Source of the DNA: Mucilaginibacter sp. OK268
Lineage (GTDB): Bacteria; Bacteroidota; Bacteroidia; Sphingobacteriales; Sphingobacteriaceae
DNA: 64,000 bases
Assembly (NCBI RefSeq): GCF_900103125.1
Contig: NZ_FNJV01000003.1
Span: 124,001 to 188,000 of the forward strand
Direction of reading: 5' to 3'
Notes under the pieces: generated by a model
Told to the model about the DNA's origin: nothing
Seen by the model: the letters and a program-made list of their open reading frames with translations, nothing else
The model's database searches: none
Shown here: positions 18,476-26,911 of the stretch, one piece after another
Layout of the letters: each line of letters starts with the position of its first letter
How positions within the stretch are numbered: position 1 is the first letter of the stretch
Translations under genes and position numbers: made by a program

Positions 18476-19023
18476 ATGAGCAGAATTATCTTTGACAGCG
18501 GAATATCACTTGATGGCTTTTTTGCAGGCGATAACAGAAGTCCAAGCAATCCAATGGGCGGCGTTTCGCCAAATATCCACATGTGGATGTTTAAACAAAA
18601 AGCATTTTGGAAACACATCAATATGGAAGGCGGTGAAGAATACGGTGCAGACAGTAAACTAATTGATGATGTTTTTGCAAGGCGGATGTGTATGTTCTGA
18701 CACACGAAGAACGCGAGCCCTGGGTTCAAAAGGGGACAACAACTTTTTATTTCATCAATGACGGAATACAGAGCGCATTAGAAAAAGCAAGACAATCAGC
18801 CAAAGGAAAGGACATAAGAATACAAGGTGGTGCCAATACTATTCAACAATATCTCAATGCAGGTCTTGTGGACGAATTTTTCATTCACATTGCTCCCGTT
18901 TTTTTAGGAAGTGGTATCCGGCTGTTTGACGGCATTGACAAAGACAAATATGATCTCCAGATTGTGGAGGTAATACCAGCAGACTTAACAACACACTTGA
19001 GATACAAACTGACGAAGAAATAA
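18476..19023 (+). pseudogene. Dihydrofolate reductase-like (RibD C-terminal family) pseudogene
   Basis: Two frames make one broken gene. The first (18476-18700) gives MSRIIFDSGISLDGFFAGDN... up to DDVFAR and then stops. The second resumes near 18682 in another frame with ADVYVLTHEEREPWVQKGTT and continues to LRYKLTKK at 19023, including the family block IRIQGGANTIQQYLNAGLVDE. Intact relatives have about 30 more residues here, usually with a GKRMFEEGE-like segment. I infer a deletion of roughly 80-100 bp at about 18680-18686 that also shifted the frame. The remaining halves are well conserved, so the loss looks recent. Confidence 0.8.
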
Positions 19024-19104
19024 TTGTTTAAGTTATATCACTAGTCCCTTGTGTTTATGCAAGGTTCCATTGAAGCAGGCAATAGCGTATTTAAGAAAGT
19101 CAAT

Positions 19105-19326
19105 ATGAATGTCGAAGTTTTTAAAACCAATGTAAGCACACGTCGATATGCCAATAAACTGGTCAACCAGATACACAAAGCGTTTACACATTACAATGCA
19201 AATTTTGATCTGGACGACTGTGATAAAATATTACGTATTCAATGTACTAAAGGTGTTATTGGATCCAGGAAACTTATCATTTTTTTAAAAGATTATGGTT
19301 GCCTGGCGGAAGTTCTACCCGGCTAA
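19105..19326 (+). CDS. Small conserved hypothetical protein
   Basis: 73-aa protein, MNVEVFKTNVSTRRYANKLV... with DLDDCDKILRIQC in the middle. The frame extends upstream to GTG 19051, but ATG 19105 gives a compact protein resembling short unannotated proteins of this phylum whose sequence alternates strand-helix-strand (ferredoxin-like appearance). No signal or membrane segment. It lies between the reductase pseudogene and a VOC gene and shows no operon-like spacing to either. Confidence 0.6.
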   Translation: MNVEVFKTNVSTRRYANKLVNQIHKAFTHYNANFDLDDCDKILRIQCTKGVIGSRKLIIFLKDYGCLAEVLPG

Positions 19327-19387
19327 AGTTTTAGGCCGTCAAACAAAAAATAATTAATTTACTTATTAATTAATAAATCAGAAGATC

Positions 19388-19780
19388 ATGTTAGATTATA
19401 ATAGCACATTTAGTAGCTTTTCAGTGGACGATTTATCCCTGGCAAAAGAGTTTTATGGCAAAACCCTTGGTCTCCATATTTACGATGACAAAGAGATGCC
19501 TAACCTGCTGAACCTTCAACTAAATGATGGCAACACCATCCTGATCTACCCCAAGCCAAATCACCAGGCAGCTACATTCACTATACTTAATTTCACTGTA
19601 AACAACATTGAAAAAACGGTTGATGAGCTAACAAAGCTCGGCGTAAAATTTATCATTTATAATGATGAAAATTTTAAAACTAACGATAAAGGGATCTTAA
19701 AAGGCGACGAGCGCGGTCCAACTATAGCCTGGTTTAACGATCCCGCGGGCAATATTTTATCGCTTATTGAGAAGCCTTAA
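19388..19780 (+). CDS. VOC (glyoxalase/bleomycin-resistance fold) family protein
   Basis: 130-aa single VOC domain: FSSFSVDDLSLAKEFYGKTLGL at the start and GPTIAWFNDPAGNILSLIE at the end, the standard beta-alpha-beta-beta-beta pattern. A Glu of the closing strand often binds metal in active members; here SLIEKP keeps it. Reaction unknown: glyoxalase, dioxygenase-like or antibiotic-binding are all possible for this family. Confidence 0.85.
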   Translation: MLDYNSTFSSFSVDDLSLAKEFYGKTLGLHIYDDKEMPNLLNLQLNDGNTILIYPKPNHQAATFTILNFTVNNIEKTVDELTKLGVKFIIYNDENFKTNDKGILKGDERGPTIAWFNDPAGNILSLIEKP

Positions 19781-20247
19781 GTAATTACCCTATTTTCTTT
19801 TTAATACAAAAGCGTAATTATTGCTTACATACCATATCAACTCATAGTAAATTTATTCCCTAACAGGGAATAAATTCCTCAATTACCCACTTCCGGGTAA
19901 AAACAATATACTGTTCAAAAGATGGATCAATACCCATAATGCCTTCTATAAGCATAATATGAGTGTGTTTGCAAATAAAACGGCTTTCCTAAGCTGTGAC
20001 GGGTATTATTTGCGTACTTTCGGTATAGTAATTGAATATGTATCCAAAATTGAATGTTAGTGCTTAGCTTTTACATTTCATCAATAAAAACAAACACTGG
20101 ATACCGTTTCAACGTAAACCCGCTTGTTTCTATAGATCATAATAAATAATCCATTCATAGGGATTTAATAAAGGTTCGCTGCACTGATCATTTACAATTA
20201 AAACATGTTTACAACTTAATTAATTCAGGTTTTATAAATCTTCAGGA
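19781..20247. other. 467-bp gap upstream of the exopolysaccharide cluster
   Basis: No credible coding sequence seen. It contains a 12-bp perfect inverted repeat at 19850-19876 (3-nt loop) and a smaller hairpin TTACCC/GGGTAA at 19883-19900. The rest is AT-rich and probably holds the cluster promoter; TTTG-containing stretches typical of Bacteroidota promoters occur but I cannot fix a start site. Confidence 0.6.
19850..19876. promoter_or_regulatory. 12-bp perfect palindrome, 3-nt spacer
   Basis: AATTTATTCCCT-aac-AGGGAATAAATT, about 370 bp upstream of the first exopolysaccharide gene and 70 bp after the VOC gene. It may be a terminator-like hairpin for the VOC gene or a protein-binding site. 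The T tract is missing, which favours a binding site or RNA-stability hairpin. Confidence 0.5.
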
Positions 20248-20634
20248 ATGAAAAAAACCCTACTTATTGTTGATGACGATTTAAGTATTTTAAAGTTACT
20301 CAACTTTATCCTTTCAAAGGATTACGATATAGTTGTTAAAAACAACGGGATTGACGCCTTTGGCTGGCTCGAGGATGGCAACATGCCCGAGTTAATAATT
20401 TCCGATCTTCAAATGCCTTATTTTGATGGTCAGTCATTTGTGAAAAATGTCAAGATCAGCGGTTTTTATCGTGATCTGCCCGTGATATTGCTTTCAGCTG
20501 CTCACGACCTTGATGAACAAGTAAGTAAAATGCCTTTTAAGGTTGATGCCTGCATTCACAAGCCATTTAAACCCAGCGAATTAAAAACGGCCATTAACCA
20601 ACTTTTACAAGTTTATGAGTCAACAAACATCTGA
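20248..20634 (+). CDS. Single-domain response regulator (receiver only)
   Basis: 128-aa CheY-like receiver with acidic pocket D9-D11, phospho-acceptor D53 (IISDLQMPYFDG), S83 and K105 (IHKPF). No output domain. The next gene starts inside its last 20 nt and begins with a second, degenerate receiver-like domain, so the pair may interact. It probably tunes the polysaccharide machinery by phosphorylation-dependent binding; the partner kinase is not in the window. Confidence 0.93.
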   Translation: MKKTLLIVDDDLSILKLLNFILSKDYDIVVKNNGIDAFGWLEDGNMPELIISDLQMPYFDGQSFVKNVKISGFYRDLPVILLSAAHDLDEQVSKMPFKVDACIHKPFKPSELKTAINQLLQVYESTNI

Positions 20635-21703
20635 TTGGAACGAAAATTCAGGTTCCCATGTCAGGATTGCTTACGCAGGCCTGGCGCTAAAAGAGTTGGT
20701 TTTTGCCGGTCTTAATGAGAATTTTAAAGTAATTTATAATGATTCCATTGGCCAGTTGGAAGAATATTTAGGTAATCAATCTATTTTGACCGTTCCGGAT
20801 ATTATTTTAATGGAAGTTGACGCCGACGGTGAGTGTTTTAAAATGGTGGAGGAGATCAAGAAAAGCTTTTTACTGCATGGATCGATCATCGTTCTTTTAT
20901 CATCAATTGATGACAAAAGCCTTAAGCTAAAAGCCATGCAGTTAAAAGTACACGATTTTTATAGTGTGCCCTTCCTGATCGATAACCTGCGCGAGCGTTT
21001 AAACTTCCTGGTTACGTTTAAACTGATCAGGCCAAGATTGCTTGAACTTTCTAAAGAAGTAGACACTACTTACAAAATGCCATTCGGCAAGCGTTTAATT
21101 GACTTACTTATATCTTGCAGTATGTTATTTGTGTTATCTCCGATATTCCTCATCATTGCTATACTCATTAAATTGGATTCAAAAGGTCCAGTGTTTTATA
21201 GAAGCAAACGGGTTGGTACTGGTTATAAAGTATTCGATTTTTATAAATTCAGATCGATGCGCACCGACGCTGACCAGTTGCTGGCAAAATTATCAACAGA
21301 AAGTAATCAATACGCATCAGAAACAGGAACTAATAAAGCCGCGTTTGTAAAAATCAAGAACGATCCACGCATTACTAAGCTCGGACAATTTTTACGCAAT
21401 TCAAGTCTTGATGAGCTGCCTCAGTTGTTTAACATCCTGGTAGGTGATATGTCTGTAGTAGGTAACCGGCCATTGCCAGTTTATGAAGCAGAAATGTTAA
21501 CTTCAAACGAGTGGTCAATGCGTTTCCTGGGTCCGGCAGGTTTAACCGGTCTTTGGCAGATCAGCAAAAGAGGAAAAGAAGACATGTCTGAGCGTGAAAG
21601 AAAAAAATTAGATAATTTTTATGCTCAGAAATATTCTATTTGGTTAGATTTAAGGATTATTATGGGAACTATACCTGCACTATTCCAAAAAGAAAAAGTA
21701 TAA
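20615..21703 (+). CDS. Undecaprenyl-phosphate sugar phosphotransferase with pseudo-receiver domain
   Basis: 362 aa. The C-terminal part (about 155-360) is a monotopic phosphoglycosyl transferase: KRLIDLLISCSMLFVLSPIFL membrane helix, then YRSKRVGTGYKVFDFYKFRSM, DPRITKLGQFLRNSSLDELPQ and NRPLPVY. It loads the first sugar-phosphate on the lipid carrier and so starts repeat-unit assembly. The N-terminal ~130 aa looks like a receiver fold in which the phospho-Asp position is E67 (IILMEVD) and the conserved Lys is V118 (YSVPF). Usual relatives carry four membrane helices or nothing there. Overlaps the receiver gene by 20 nt. Confidence 0.9.
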   Translation: MSQQTSDWNENSGSHVRIAYAGLALKELVFAGLNENFKVIYNDSIGQLEEYLGNQSILTVPDIILMEVDADGECFKMVEEIKKSFLLHGSIIVLLSSIDDKSLKLKAMQLKVHDFYSVPFLIDNLRERLNFLVTFKLIRPRLLELSKEVDTTYKMPFGKRLIDLLISCSMLFVLSPIFLIIAILIKLDSKGPVFYRSKRVGTGYKVFDFYKFRSMRTDADQLLAKLSTESNQYASETGTNKAAFVKIKNDPRITKLGQFLRNSSLDELPQLFNILVGDMSVVGNRPLPVYEAEMLTSNEWSMRFLGPAGLTGLWQISKRGKEDMSERERKKLDNFYAQKYSIWLDLRIIMGTIPALFQKEKV

Positions 21704-21708
21704 AACTA

Positions 21709-22389
21709 ATGAACAAAAATATTATAAAGCTTTCCTTTTTATTAATCTTTATCGTTTTTACAAATAATATATACGCCCAGGAATCTTTTATCAAAGATAT
21801 CTCCTACCCGTATCTCGAAAAACTGATAGCAACTGCAAAGAAAAATTACCCGGAAGTTAAGTTAAGACAAAGCCAGGTTAACGCGGCCAAAAGCAATTAC
21901 AATGCTACTAAATTCGCATGGCTCGATGGTTTAACGGCATCTTATATCTATAGTCCGCAAAATTCTATTAATCTTTCCACTCCTACTATTTTTAAAGGTT
22001 ATCAATTAGCCGTATCCCTTAACATAGGTCAGCTACTAAAAAATCCGGCCACAACCAATGCGGCTAAAGAGACGTATAAAGTAGCAGAATATCAGCAAAG
22101 CGAATATTTATTAAGCCTTGAGGCCCAGGTAAAACGCTTTTATTTTGCCTATCTGGAAGCACAGGCCGAACTCAGGTTACGATCAAACGCGGTACTTGAC
22201 GCTGAAGGTGCCGTTAAACAATTAAAATACGCCTTTCAAAAAGGTGAAACTACTTTTCAGATCTATAACGAACAGTTAAACAGTCTTTACAATCAAAACT
22301 CATTTAAAGTACAAGCTGAATTGGCCACATTTACAGCGAAAACCAATCTGGAAGAATTATTGGGTACTAAGTTAGAAGAGATTAAATAA
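21709..22389 (+). CDS. Half-length TolC-like outer-membrane protein
   Basis: 226 aa from ATG 21709, with signal peptide MNKNIIKLSFLLIFIVFTNNIYAQ. The repeat region LRQSQVNAAKSNYNATKFAWLDGL and the long coiled helices (EYQQSEYLLSLEAQVKRFYFAYLEAQAELRLR) match one TolC structural repeat; normal TolC proteins have two and about 420-480 aa. It precedes the Wzc-like gene by 2 nt. No Wza/SLBB polysaccharide export protein is present nearby, so this may supply the outer-membrane channel, perhaps as a hexamer of half-units. That role is inference. Confidence 0.8.
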   Translation: MNKNIIKLSFLLIFIVFTNNIYAQESFIKDISYPYLEKLIATAKKNYPEVKLRQSQVNAAKSNYNATKFAWLDGLTASYIYSPQNSINLSTPTIFKGYQLAVSLNIGQLLKNPATTNAAKETYKVAEYQQSEYLLSLEAQVKRFYFAYLEAQAELRLRSNAVLDAEGAVKQLKYAFQKGETTFQIYNEQLNSLYNQNSFKVQAELATFTAKTNLEELLGTKLEEIK

Positions 22390-22391
22390 TA

Positions 22392-24557
22392 ATGGAGATA
22401 GCTAAGTTTTTTAAACTTTTACATAAATATAGAAACACCCTCATTATCATTCCGCTGGTAACGGTAATTGGCTCATTTTTTCTGGTTAAAAACCTGCCTA
22501 ACAATTACATTTCCCATGCGCAGATAGCAACCGGTATTGTTGATGCCTCCAGGCACTTGCTGGATAAAGATGACAATGTAAATGCCCAGGAGCAACAGGT
22601 TTTTCGTGAGTTTAGCAACCTGATCGCTATTATGAAACTCAAGAAACTGATCAACCAGGTTTCTTACCAGCTCATGATCCACGATTTGAGCAACCCTACC
22701 CCATTCCGTAAATTCAGTAAGGAATTAACCGGATTACATCCTTATGAACGCGATAGAGCCCTGGTCGTATTTAAAAGTAAATTCCAAAGCATGGAACCTT
22801 TATCGCTTTATGATAAAGAAGAGGATAAGCTAAATGACATCCTCATATCCATGAAATATGATGAGCGTTCGATCATGAAAGAGCTTACCATAGCACGTGA
22901 CGAGGATAGCGATTTTATTTCGGTAAGCTTTGATTCAGAAAACCCACAATTATCAGCATTTATAGTCAATACTTTATGTAAACAATTCATTGATTACTAT
23001 ACCCAGAGTGTTAGGCAAAATGAAACAAATGCGGTAAATTTCTTATCCAAATTATTGGAAGAAAAAAAGAACGCTTTAAGTAAAAAAACAGAAGAACTAC
23101 AGAAATACAAGATACAGAATGGTGTACTTAGTCTTGATGAACAATCTAAGGCTATTTTTGGCCAAATCATGGTTTATAACGACAAAAAGTTACAAGCCGA
23201 AAAAGATATTATCTCTTATGATGGGGCTATTAATGCCATTAACAGCAAGTTTCAACCTGGCGATAGGAAATATGTTGAAGCCTCGGTAAGTAAATACAAC
23301 CAGGCTATTACTGCGACTCAGGATCAGCTTCATATCCTGGAAGACAGGTATGTACGCAGCGGATTTAACCCTCGTTATAAAAACACGATAGATTCTGTTC
23401 AAAATGTTCTTACTGCCCAGGTAAACCAATCGTCAGATAAATATCTTACTAATCCTTTGGTAGCCAAGGATGATTTGATCCATCAAAAGTTAACACTTGA
23501 AATATCAAGGGACCTGGCCAAATACAGCGTAAAATCAATCGATAATGAGCTGGCCAGCCTTAATGCTAAATTCTCACGCCTGGTACCATTTGACGCTACG
23601 GTAAAAACCTATGATTTTGATATTGATATTGCCGGCAAGGAATACCTCGACGTTTTAAACAGGTATAACGAAACTAACCTGAAGTCTAACTTCTCCATCA
23701 ACCTGAGACAGGTTGAAATTGCTACTCCCGATGTGGCACAACCATCAAAGAAAATATTCCTTATTGCTTTGAGTGTTATATTAAGTGTATTTGCCTGCTT
23801 ATTTGTACTATTTGTGTTGTTTTATTTGGATAAAAGCATCCAAGATCCGTCAGATCTGGTTAATAAAACACAATTACCTTTATTGGGCTATTTGAACCGC
23901 ATTAAAGGTGAAAATCTCGACCTGAAAAAACTCTGGGATGTAGAACACCGGGATAAAATGAAGCAATTTAAAGAATTGATCAGATCGATTCGGTTTGAAA
24001 TTGACCAGGAGTTACAAGGGGATAAAGTTATTGCCATAACCAGTTTAAATGCAACAGAGGGTAAAACCTTATTGGCTATTAGTTTAGCTTACTCTTATTC
24101 CATGATCAATAAAAAGGTATTATTGATTGACGGGAATTTTGATAACCCTACCGTTAGTAAAACAGCCTTGCCTGGTGTATATGTTGAGGATTACTTTAAA
24201 AATAACCCGCTTAATGCACATGTAGTGAATAGCAGTACAGCTACTGTACTTGGAAATCATGGCGGAGATGTTACCTTATTTGAAATTGGAGATGAAGCCT
24301 TTGTAAAAAATCGTTTTGATGATTTTAAGTCAAAGTATGATATTATCATTATTGATACTGCTCCATTAAGCTCTTTAAATAAATCAAAGGAGTGGTTATT
24401 GTTCGCCAATAAAACCCTTGCAGTTTTCGAATCGGGTAAAAGCATCACTAACAGCCAAAAGCCGGATATAGCCTATCTGCGTAGCCTTAATCATAAATTC
24501 GCGGGGTGGGTACTTAACAAAACCGATTTCAATCAGAAAAAAGAATCAGCATCATAA
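22392..24557 (+). CDS. Wzc-like polysaccharide co-polymerase with P-loop domain, no Tyr tail
   Basis: 721 aa. An N-terminal Wzz region follows the first membrane helix (about 14-34); long periplasmic coiled coils run to a second helix at about 450-475 (KKIFLIALSVILSVFACLFVLF). The cytoplasmic BY-kinase-like domain has Walker A TEGKT (K558), Walker A' VLLIDGNFDNP and Walker B DIIIIDTAP. The C-terminus (FNQKKESAS) has no tyrosine cluster, so autophosphorylation of the usual tail is not possible. It sets chain length and couples polymerisation to export. Start codon 2 nt after the TolC-like gene. Confidence 0.92.
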   Translation: MEIAKFFKLLHKYRNTLIIIPLVTVIGSFFLVKNLPNNYISHAQIATGIVDASRHLLDKDDNVNAQEQQVFREFSNLIAIMKLKKLINQVSYQLMIHDLSNPTPFRKFSKELTGLHPYERDRALVVFKSKFQSMEPLSLYDKEEDKLNDILISMKYDERSIMKELTIARDEDSDFISVSFDSENPQLSAFIVNTLCKQFIDYYTQSVRQNETNAVNFLSKLLEEKKNALSKKTEELQKYKIQNGVLSLDEQSKAIFGQIMVYNDKKLQAEKDIISYDGAINAINSKFQPGDRKYVEASVSKYNQAITATQDQLHILEDRYVRSGFNPRYKNTIDSVQNVLTAQVNQSSDKYLTNPLVAKDDLIHQKLTLEISRDLAKYSVKSIDNELASLNAKFSRLVPFDATVKTYDFDIDIAGKEYLDVLNRYNETNLKSNFSINLRQVEIATPDVAQPSKKIFLIALSVILSVFACLFVLFVLFYLDKSIQDPSDLVNKTQLPLLGYLNRIKGENLDLKKLWDVEHRDKMKQFKELIRSIRFEIDQELQGDKVIAITSLNATEGKTLLAISLAYSYSMINKKVLLIDGNFDNPTVSKTALPGVYVEDYFKNNPLNAHVVNSSTATVLGNHGGDVTLFEIGDEAFVKNRFDDFKSKYDIIIIDTAPLSSLNKSKEWLLFANKTLAVFESGKSITNSQKPDIAYLRSLNHKFAGWVLNKTDFNQKKESAS

Positions 24558-24606
24558 ACCAAAGCCTTTCAGTAGAGGTTAATATTGATGTAAAACTACA
24601 ATAGCT

Positions 24607-24744
24607 ATGAGGTTGGAACCAAAGAAACAGGAATTTGACCCATTTGAGAATTTAAGTCCCCTGCAAAAAAAAACGCGTAAGGCTGCTATCGTTGTCGCTT
24701 TTATTGGATCATTTGCCTGGGTAATTAAAATTCTATTTTTTTAA
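24607..24744 (+). CDS. Small membrane protein (45 aa)
   Basis: ATG 24607 to TAA 24742-24744. The first half is charged (MRLEPKKQEFDPFENLSPLQ, then KKTRKAA) and the second half is one membrane helix (AIVVAFIGSFAWVIKILFF). It sits in the 204-bp gap between the Wzc-like and Wzy-like genes, on the same strand and without terminators. Charged head plus single helix suggests an accessory subunit of the assembly machinery. Conservation in relatives would confirm it as a gene; coding potential is otherwise judged from codon use and position. Confidence 0.65.
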   Translation: MRLEPKKQEFDPFENLSPLQKKTRKAAIVVAFIGSFAWVIKILFF

Positions 24745-24761
24745 AACCTTAATAACAGCAA

Positions 24762-26282
24762 ATGCTGAATAGTATCAACAACAGTAATGAAACAAAAACA
24801 TCACTTTGGAAAAGCATGTTAATACAAAAGCTATCCAACAAAGTGGTGATATTGTTATTGTTGTTAGCTTCGCTACTCTTTAGTTATATCGTGTTTAAAT
24901 TTGGGATAATTGGAGGTGGTATAGTCTTAACCCTGCTTGTTGGTATTCCCATATTATATGGCATCGTAGCCTATCCTAAATTCGGAATAGCGATCCTTAT
25001 TTTCGCATCCTTTTTTGTAAACTATGTTTCGGAGATCGTTCCGGAAATAGCCCCCATAGGCACACTGCTTGATGCGATAACGTATTTGCTGATCCTTGGT
25101 TTTTTCATTAAACAAAAAAGAGAGCATGATTGGTCGCGCTTTAAAAATCCGATCAGTTATATTATTCTCATCTGGCTGGCATATAACTTTATTGAGGTCA
25201 TAAACCCATGGGCTACATCAAGGCTTGCCTGGGTATATACTGTGCGTACAGTTGGTTTTATTATGATGATGTACTTTGTATTTGTATATCATATCAGATC
25301 TGTTGATTTTATAAAGTTTTTGCTAAAACTATGGCTTGCCTTTTCCTGCATAGCTGCTATATCAGCGTTTCAACAGGAAAATTTTGGTTTTTTCTGGTTT
25401 GAAAAAGACTATCTGTATGCAGATCCGTTAAGAGTAAGCCTGCTTTTTATCAATGGACATATGCGTAAATTCGGCATTTTTCCAGATCCTGTTACTTTTT
25501 CATATAACATGGTAGTGGCCGCTTTGCTTTGCATCGCTTTAATTATGGGTAACCACAGTTTGCGTAAAAAAATAGCCTTAGGCTTTATGGCAGCGTTTTT
25601 CCTTTTCGTGATGCTTTATTCGGGTACCCGGGCCGCTTATGTGCTTGTACCTGCATCACTTCTGATGCTTGCTGTACTAAATTTTAATAAAAAGGTGATG
25701 TTATTTGCTGTTACAGCGGGTTTAATGCTTGGCTTTTTAATAGTAATGCCTACTTCAAACCCATTGATCAAACGGTTTCAAACAGCATTTAACCCGTCTG
25801 ACGATCCATCATACAACGTTAGGGCAGAGAATCAAAAACGAATAAAACCTTACATTTTGTCGCATCCTATTGGTGGTGGACTCGGTTCTGTTGGTGTTTG
25901 GGGACGCCGCTTCTCACCAAATTCCGAATTATCAAAATTCCCTCCGGATAGCGGCTATGTGCGTGTCGCGGTTGAGATGGGCTGGATCGGGTTGATTCTT
26001 TTTTGCACATTAATATTCATAGCCCTTTATAATGGTATTAATTACTATTACAGGATCAGAAATCCGGAGCTTAAGAATTACTGTATGGCTATGATATTGG
26101 TCATCTTTGCCTTCAATATAGGTAACTTCCCACAGCAGGCACTGGTACAATATCCAAGTAATGTTCTATTCTATTTAGCTATAGCCATCATCGTAGCTTG
26201 TATGCGTTTAGATAATGAAGAACAGACAAAGATTATAGCCCAGCCACCGCTGAATGAACATAAATTACAGAAATGGAGTTAA
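24762..26282 (+). CDS. O-antigen ligase/polymerase-like membrane protein (Wzy/WaaL fold)
   Basis: 506 aa with about 10-12 membrane helices and one large periplasmic loop (residues about 325-400: RFQTAFNPSDDPSYNVRAEN...GGGLGSVGVWG) before the last helices. The loop pattern with conserved Arg and His/Gly (SHPIGGGLGSVG) is typical of the O-antigen ligase family. In this setting it most likely polymerises repeat units delivered by the flippase. Ligase and polymerase cannot be told apart from sequence. Confidence 0.88.
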   Translation: MLNSINNSNETKTSLWKSMLIQKLSNKVVILLLLLASLLFSYIVFKFGIIGGGIVLTLLVGIPILYGIVAYPKFGIAILIFASFFVNYVSEIVPEIAPIGTLLDAITYLLILGFFIKQKREHDWSRFKNPISYIILIWLAYNFIEVINPWATSRLAWVYTVRTVGFIMMMYFVFVYHIRSVDFIKFLLKLWLAFSCIAAISAFQQENFGFFWFEKDYLYADPLRVSLLFINGHMRKFGIFPDPVTFSYNMVVAALLCIALIMGNHSLRKKIALGFMAAFFLFVMLYSGTRAAYVLVPASLLMLAVLNFNKKVMLFAVTAGLMLGFLIVMPTSNPLIKRFQTAFNPSDDPSYNVRAENQKRIKPYILSHPIGGGLGSVGVWGRRFSPNSELSKFPPDSGYVRVAVEMGWIGLILFCTLIFIALYNGINYYYRIRNPELKNYCMAMILVIFAFNIGNFPQQALVQYPSNVLFYLAIAIIVACMRLDNEEQTKIIAQPPLNEHKLQKWS

Positions 26283-26286
26283 GTAA

Positions 26287-26901
26287 ATGGCGTTAGTATC
26301 AACAATAAAGTCAAATCCTGGTTTAAAGCGCTTTGTGCACTGGTTAATTGTGCGCAGTGGCGAAGCTAAACCCAGGCTATGGGTACGCTGGTTTGTTAAT
26401 CCATTTTTTCATAAACGAGGCAAAAGATCAGTTGTAAGGTTTAAAGCACGAATGGACATATTTCCCTTCAACAATTTCTCACTGGGTAACAACAGTATTA
26501 TTGAAGATTTTGCCACCATCAACAATGGCGTTGGTGATGTTATTATAGGCAACAATTGTGGCATTGGCATCAGTAATGTATTGATAGGCCCCGTGAATCT
26601 GGGCAATTACGTGATGCTTGCCCAAAACATTGTGCTTTCCGGGCTTAACCATGGTTATGAAGATATCACTATCCCACCTCGCCTACAAAAAGTAACTACC
26701 AAACAGATCACCATTGCCGACAATGTTTGGATAGGCGCAAATAGTGTGGTGACAGCTGGTGTTACCATTGGTAAGCATGCAATCATTGGCGCCGGCAGCG
26801 TGGTCACCAAAGATATACCAGAATATAGTGTAGCGGTTGGTAACCCGGCAAAGGTGATCAAAAGATATAACTTCACAACTAACAGCTGGGAAAAAGCGTA
26901 A
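26287..26901 (+). CDS. Hexapeptide-repeat acyltransferase (WbbJ-like)
   Basis: 204-aa left-handed beta-helix enzyme. Imperfect hexapeptide repeats run from about residue 60 to 185 ([54 protein letters not shown]) and end in [10 protein letters not shown]. The histidine in [10 protein letters not shown] is a likely catalytic base. Such enzymes O- or N-acetylate sugars from acetyl-CoA. Starts 4 nt after the polymerase gene, so it probably modifies the repeat unit. Confidence 0.9.
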   Translation: MALVSTIKSNPGLKRFVHWLIVRSGEAKPRLWVRWFVNPFFHKRGKRSVVRFKARMDIFPFNNFSLGNNSIIEDFATINNGVGDVIIGNNCGIGISNVLIGPVNLGNYVMLAQNIVLSGLNHGYEDITIPPRLQKVTTKQITIADNVWIGANSVVTAGVTIGKHAIIGAGSVVTKDIPEYSVAVGNPAKVIKRYNFTTNSWEKA

Positions 26902-26911
26902 CAAATGATAC

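Noticed and set aside
18262..18729. 155-aa minus-strand frame over the VOC/reductase region
   Set aside because: Antisense to conserved protein sequences on the plus strand; low-quality composition.
18688..19023. Second half of the reductase as an independent gene
   Set aside because: The sequence before LTHEEREP continues a conserved family segment (ADVYV) upstream of the ATG; it is the tail of a broken gene.
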